A stretch of DNA of 64,000 nucleotides. Source: Candidatus Poribacteria bacterium (GTDB taxonomy: Bacteria; Poribacteria; WGA-4E; WGA-3G). The position numbers and the translations under genes were made by a program. The stretch spans positions 1-64,000 of the forward strand of contig JAJDWA010000071.1 of assembly GCA_022825825.1 (NCBI GenBank), given 5' to 3'. Within the stretch, counting starts at the first letter, position 1, and every line of letters begins with the position of its first letter. Below are positions 60,627-64,000 of this stretch, piece after piece. The notes beneath the pieces are model-generated. The model did no database searches, was not told the DNA's origin, and saw nothing but the letters and a program-made list of their open reading frames with translations.

Positions 60627-61619
60627 CTAAGCTTTGTAAAATTCTACTGTTGTACCAGCCATGTCTGCAACGTTTTCTATCAATTTGTTCCGTTCAGTTT
60701 CGTTCATACCAGAGAAAGCCTTGGCGATGTTAATTTTCTCTTGCATCTGTGCTGCATCGTCAGGTCCAGTGACAAGCGTACTTACAGGAAAAGACCAGAC
60801 AAAACGAATAGCTTCAGGAATACTTACCCGGTTCGGCACGACTCTTGGATTGGGACCGTGTTTGCCATGTCGAGAACCACCGAAAAACCCACCATTCGCC
60901 AATGATTTCATTCCAATTATGCCGATGTTACGTTCAACGAGGGTTGGAACAACCCTTTCAATAAAACTTTCGTAACTTATGTCGGCAATGTTGATTGGCA
61001 ATTGACACGCATCAAAAATATCGGATTTTTCTAAAACGCGTTGATGAGCAGACGGACTTGTATGCCCAGTAAACCCAATAAAACGAGTTTTTCCGGATTT
61101 CTTTGCTTCTGCCATTACATCAAAAATGCCTTTATCAATCCTTGCATCTACGTCTTCAAGGTTTCTAACTGCGTGTACTTGCCAGAGATCAAGTTGTTCA
61201 GTATTGAGTCGTTTGAGTGAATCTTCAAGGTGTTGTTTTGCAGTTGCAGCGTCGCGTGCGGTTGTTTTGGTCATGAGAAAAATATCATCACGATATTTAG
61301 GAACGAGCAGTTTCCCCAAGCGCCGTTCACTTCCACCTGCTTGGTAAGATTCTGCTGAGTCAAAGAAACGGACGCCACCTGCCAGTGCCGTTTCAATTGT
61401 CTTTTGCGCTTCTGCTTCTGCCATTTCACCAATATGCCAACCACCGACTCCGAGTATTGTAACAGCTTCACCTGTTCTGCCAAACTTTCGCATCGGCAAG
61501 AGTGTACCTAAACGGTCGCTTGAAGGTTTCGCTTCCTGACCTTCTGCATTTGCTGAAGATAAGAGAATACCTGTTGTTAATCCTGCCAATGACTTTAGAA
61601 ATGCACGTCGATCAATCAT
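60627..61619 (-). CDS. Tat-exported aldo/keto reductase
   Basis: A 330-aa aldo/keto reductase. The N-terminus MIDRRAFLKSLAGLTTGILL is a twin-arginine signal (DRRAFLK) with cleavage after SSANA, so the folded enzyme should reach the periplasm. The catalytic tetrad is Asp87 and Tyr92 in FFDSAESY, Lys118 in LMTKTT and His149 in WQVHA. The start at 61619 has GGAGGT 7 bases upstream; the ATG at 61634 does not. Its promoter is at 61640-61668. Substrate unknown; periplasmic aldehydes or sugars are plausible. Confidence 0.9.
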   Translation of the reverse strand: MIDRRAFLKSLAGLTTGILLSSANAEGQEAKPSSDRLGTLLPMRKFGRTGEAVTILGVGGWHIGEMAEAEAQKTIETALAGGVRFFDSAESYQAGGSERRLGKLLVPKYRDDIFLMTKTTARDAATAKQHLEDSLKRLNTEQLDLWQVHAVRNLEDVDARIDKGIFDVMAEAKKSGKTRFIGFTGHTSPSAHQRVLEKSDIFDACQLPINIADISYESFIERVVPTLVERNIGIIGMKSLANGGFFGGSRHGKHGPNPRVVPNRVSIPEAIRFVWSFPVSTLVTGPDDAAQMQEKINIAKAFSGMNETERNKLIENVADMAGTTVEFYKA

Positions 61620-61639
61620 AGTTTTCACCTCCAAATTCT

Positions 61640-61668
61640 ATCTTATAATAGCACTTCAATTTTGTCAA
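61640..61668 (-). promoter_or_regulatory. promoter of the aldo/keto reductase-XdhC operon
   Basis: Minus strand: consensus TTGACA (61668-61663), 17-base spacer, TAAGAT (61645-61640), about 20 bases before the ATG. Confidence 0.55.
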
Positions 61669-61697
61669 GAAAATTCTTGTCGTTGACAAGGTTTCGC

Positions 61698-61726
61698 TTG
61701 ACTTTAGTAATTCTCTGATATATAAT
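61698..61726 (+). promoter_or_regulatory. promoter of the polysaccharide deacetylase gene
   Basis: TTGACT (61698-61703), 17-base spacer, consensus TATAAT (61721-61726). It lies back to back with the operon promoter at 61640-61668. Confidence 0.7.
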
Positions 61727-61784
61727 TACGCAATATTTGAGATAAAATTTACACATTAAACTTTCTGAACAGAAATTTTCCGAC

Positions 61785-62516
61785 ATGAAACATACTTTAC
61801 ACGAATCAATACCTGATAACCTTGTTGTTCTCACATTTGATGATGGATGTAAATCGCAAGCGTCTTTTGTGGCACCGATTCTGAAACAGTACGGTTTCGG
61901 GGCAACCTTCTATATTACTGAAGGACTCAACTTTCTCAGCAATAAAGAAGCGTATATGACATGGGAAGAAGTCCATGGTTTGCATGAAGCAGGTTTTGAA
62001 ATTGGCAACCATACTCGCCATCACCGAAATGTCACACAACAGTCAGAACAGGAGCTAAAAGACGACCTGCAACATATTGACGCTCGTTGTGAGGAATACG
62101 CTATCTCCCGCCCGACTACCTTCTGCTATCCAGGTTATAGCCATAACGAAGCAGCTGTTAAGGTTGTGGCGGAGCACGGTTTTCATTTTGCTCGTCGCGG
62201 TGTTGCCCCAGAATTTCCCTACAATTCAGAAGGAGGGCGCGGTCCAGTTTATAACCCGAAAGTTCACCATCCGCTCCTTATTCCGACTACAGGTGCATCT
62301 GGCCCGAATTGGAACTTTGACGATTTCACATGGGCACTTGAGCAAGCAGCAGATGGAAATATCTCAGTCCTGACGTTTCACGGCGTGCCTGACCTTGAAC
62401 ATCCGTGGGTTCACACCGAACCTAAAGTATTTGAAACATATATGATATATCTTGCCGAGAACAATTATACAGTCATCGCACTCCGAGATCTAAGCGGCTA
62501 TATCAATTCACAATAA
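61785..62516 (+). CDS. polysaccharide deacetylase (NodB family)
   Basis: A 243-aa NodB-type carbohydrate esterase. Motif 1 is LTFDDG (17-21 region, with the Asp-Asp pair), motif 2 is NHTRHH (75-80) giving the H-x-x-x-H metal site, and later motifs include RPTTFCYPGY and VLTFHGVPD. No signal peptide is visible, so it may be cytosolic or exported in another way. It removes acetyl groups from N-acetylglucosamine-type polymers or acts as an amidase in related subfamilies. No strong ribosome binding site precedes the ATG. Confidence 0.88.
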   Translation: MKHTLHESIPDNLVVLTFDDGCKSQASFVAPILKQYGFGATFYITEGLNFLSNKEAYMTWEEVHGLHEAGFEIGNHTRHHRNVTQQSEQELKDDLQHIDARCEEYAISRPTTFCYPGYSHNEAAVKVVAEHGFHFARRGVAPEFPYNSEGGRGPVYNPKVHHPLLIPTTGASGPNWNFDDFTWALEQAADGNISVLTFHGVPDLEHPWVHTEPKVFETYMIYLAENNYTVIALRDLSGYINSQ

Positions 62517-62774
62517 ATTGATATATTCAATAGTCCTTTCCTACTAAACACCTCATTTTACCAATTTTTCAAATTAAAGTTATATTTACGCAACATTTTT
62601 CAACTACAATTTGCATTGAAATCATGGTTACTCGACCTGGTGGTTTCAAACATAGTAATACGGGATTAATTTAAAATCGTATACGCAATAATTAATCCTA
62701 TCCATAATGTTACCGCGTAAATGGAAACAGAAAAATACGTTTTATAGTGAAACCAATAATTATTTGGACACTAC

Positions 62775-62873
62775 GGTAGGTGCGATTTCCTAATCGCACC
62801 CGATGGGTCTGGAAAATGGGTATGTCAGAATACGCGTCCGGTATTCTGAATTGGTTAGGAAACCGCACCTACC
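62775..62873. mobile_element. MITE-like element with 21-bp inverted ends
   Basis: GGTAGGTGCGATTTCCTAAT at 62775-62794 is the inverse of the segment at 62853-62873 with two mismatches. The left end also forms a hairpin (62779-62787 with 62792-62800) of the TTTCCTAA-loop family, and a second hairpin (62826-62833 with 62841-62848) lies between. About 100 bp, no coding frame. Confidence 0.65.
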
Positions 62874-63009
62874 AGGAGAGTGTTCACATATTTTTAGATT
62901 GGACTATAAAGGGATTATAGTACTGACAGTGCAATTCGGTGTAGGCATGGATTCAGAAGGACACATTCTGTTGAAACCGCTAAATTGGTCGTGAGGTCAT
63001 GATTACCCC

Positions 63010-63038
63010 TTGAAATATATCAATTTATGTTGTATACT
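63010..63038 (+). promoter_or_regulatory. promoter of the Gfo/Idh/MocA gene
   Basis: TTGAAA (63010-63015), 17-base spacer, TATACT (63033-63038). A leader of about 57 bases precedes the ATG at 63101. Confidence 0.65.
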
Positions 63039-63100
63039 TATTAAGCATTTTTTTGTATCACAATATGGAGTTTATTGTTAATAGGGATGGTCGTGGAACA

Positions 63101-64000
63101 ATGAAGATTCTGATTGCAGGATTAGGTTCTATCGGTAGACGGCACTTGCGAAATTTTCAAGCGTTGAACGCGGGAGAATGTGTGTTGTTACGCACCCGTC
63201 GTTCTACACTTCCTGATGATGAATTGGCAGGTTTGCCCACAGAGCATAATTTAGCGGAAGCACTTCAGAAGCATAAACCTGATATTGTAGTCGTTTCAAA
63301 TCCGACTTCGTTGCACCTTGATGTTGCCATCCCTGCCGCTGAAGCGGGCTGCCATCTTTTATTAGAAAAACCGATCTCCCATACGATGGATCGTGTGTCA
63401 ACTTTAGCCGACACTGTGAAGCAGCAAGATGTGAGAGTGCTTGTGGGGTTTCAATTTCGGTTTCACCCTGGCTTACAACACATTAAACAATTGCTTGACG
63501 TAAACGCGATTGGGCCTGTGGCATCTGTTCACGTGCATTGGGGAGAATATCTTCCTGCGTGGCATCCTTGGGAAGATTATCGCATAGGATATGCAGCACG
63601 CAGCGACCTCGGTGGAGGGGTTTTGCTAACATTATGTCACCCGTTTGATTATCTGCGATGGCTGATTGGAGAGGTTGAAGTAGTCTCGGCAATGACAGCG
63701 CAAGAAGGTGGATTAGGTATTGAAGTTGAGGATACTGCAAATGTGATGCTCCGATTTGCGAATGGCGCCCTCGGAACTGTTCATCTTGACTATGTTCAAC
63801 GGCCACCTACACATGTATTGCAAATTACAGGGCAACGCGGACATATTCTTTGGGATAATGCTCATGGCGCGGTCCAGTGTTATAGAACAGATACCGCAAC
63901 ATCGGAAACAGTAGAAATGGATTCAGACTTTGAACGTAATACGCTTTTTATTGAAGAAGTCCAACACTTCCTCAATTGCGTTGAAAATGACACAGAGCCA
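63101..64000 (+). CDS. Gfo/Idh/MocA family oxidoreductase, cut by the window end
   Basis: The first 300 codons are visible and the frame is still open at 64000. The N-terminus MKILIAGLGSIGRRHLRN is the NAD(P)-binding loop, and LLLEKPISH is the family E-K-P motif. The C-terminal alpha/beta domain starts around 125 (FRFHPGLQHIKQLL) and includes GGGVLLTLCHPFDYLRWL, with the likely catalytic histidine. These enzymes oxidise or reduce sugars, inositols or related compounds with NAD(P). Substrate unknown. Length so far is consistent with a normal protein of about 330-360 residues. Confidence 0.88.
   Translation, partial: MKILIAGLGSIGRRHLRNFQALNAGECVLLRTRRSTLPDDELAGLPTEHNLAEALQKHKPDIVVVSNPTSLHLDVAIPAAEAGCHLLLEKPISHTMDRVSTLADTVKQQDVRVLVGFQFRFHPGLQHIKQLLDVNAIGPVASVHVHWGEYLPAWHPWEDYRIGYAARSDLGGGVLLTLCHPFDYLRWLIGEVEVVSAMTAQEGGLGIEVEDTANVMLRFANGALGTVHLDYVQRPPTHVLQITGQRGHILWDNAHGAVQCYRTDTATSETVEMDSDFERNTLFIEEVQHFLNCVENDTEP

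Larger units (their letters stand above)
62517..63100. other. intergenic region with one MITE-like repeat and a promoter
   Basis: Apart from the repeat at 62775-62873 and the promoter at 63010-63038, I see no gene. A frame at 62803-62994 runs through the repeat and has no protein-like features. Confidence 0.6.

Noticed and set aside
62803..62994. 63-aa plus-strand frame
   Set aside because: It overlaps the MITE-like repeat and has no ribosome binding site or protein-like pattern.

Overview
The window looks like a Candidatus Poribacteria-type genome: an AT-rich bacterial chromosome with several phytanoyl-CoA dioxygenase-like (PhyH) oxygenases, sulfatase and phosphodiesterase genes, large WD40 and LamG proteins, FG-GAP/ASPIC proteins and an amidohydrolase beside PhyH genes. 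That lineage call is inference from gene content, not a search result. Promoters are very regular: many intergenic regions hold a TTGACA-like and a TATAAT-like box exactly 17 bases apart, and most genes have a GGAGG-type ribosome binding site, so housekeeping-sigma transcription on both strands is easy to read.

Layout. 1-5.9 kb (mostly minus): two small unknown genes, a 14-blade WD40 protein whose 5' end is built from a 36-bp tandem repeat, a Na+/Ca2+ exchanger, an 83-nt RNA that folds as a tmRNA tRNA-like domain without the mRNA-like domain, and a PLP decarboxylase. 6.1-8.8 kb: a two-gene ATPase plus PLD/MIT_C-like module. 9-18.3 kb (minus): DegT aminotransferase, gltX and glnS (overlapping), yvcK, a glmM-like mutase, a membrane protein and a HEAT/TPR protein, with one small plus-strand gene behind a hairpin leader. 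18.3-23.2 kb: FemAB-like acyltransferase, sulfatase, type I phosphodiesterase, P1/DmpA peptidase. 23.4-39.4 kb (plus): a GmrSD-like DUF262/DUF1524 protein, a giant spermidine-synthase-like membrane/TPR fusion, aspS, a dicarboxylate symporter, an AI-2E transporter with an inserted propeller, der, a 2-hydroxyacid dehydrogenase and an ATPase plus PIN-like pair.

39.4-64 kb is accessory: five PhyH-like oxygenases, RimI, an isochorismatase-type hydrolase, two malectin-like, two LamG and one CBM9-like secreted proteins, an FG-GAP/ASPIC protein, an SDR, an amidohydrolase, DUF420, a second WD40 protein, XdhC, a Tat-exported aldo/keto reductase, a polysaccharide deacetylase and a Gfo/Idh/MocA oxidoreductase cut by the window end. 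Between these genes lie dispersed palindromes and MITE-like elements, densest at 43.2-44.6 kb.

How things fit together. The secreted sugar-binding-like proteins share one C-terminal tail (consensus around KLxxTWGxxK) despite different folds, which suggests a common export or surface-attachment route. GlmM-like mutase and YvcK point to UDP-GlcNAc and cell-wall control. Sulfatase, phosphodiesterase, deacetylase and oxidoreductases suit degradation of sulfated or otherwise modified organic matter. Three separate modules (ATPase/PLD-like, GmrSD-like, ATPase/PIN-like) resemble antiphage or toxin-type systems. The most striking single element is the mRNA-domain-less tmRNA-like RNA at 4093-4175.
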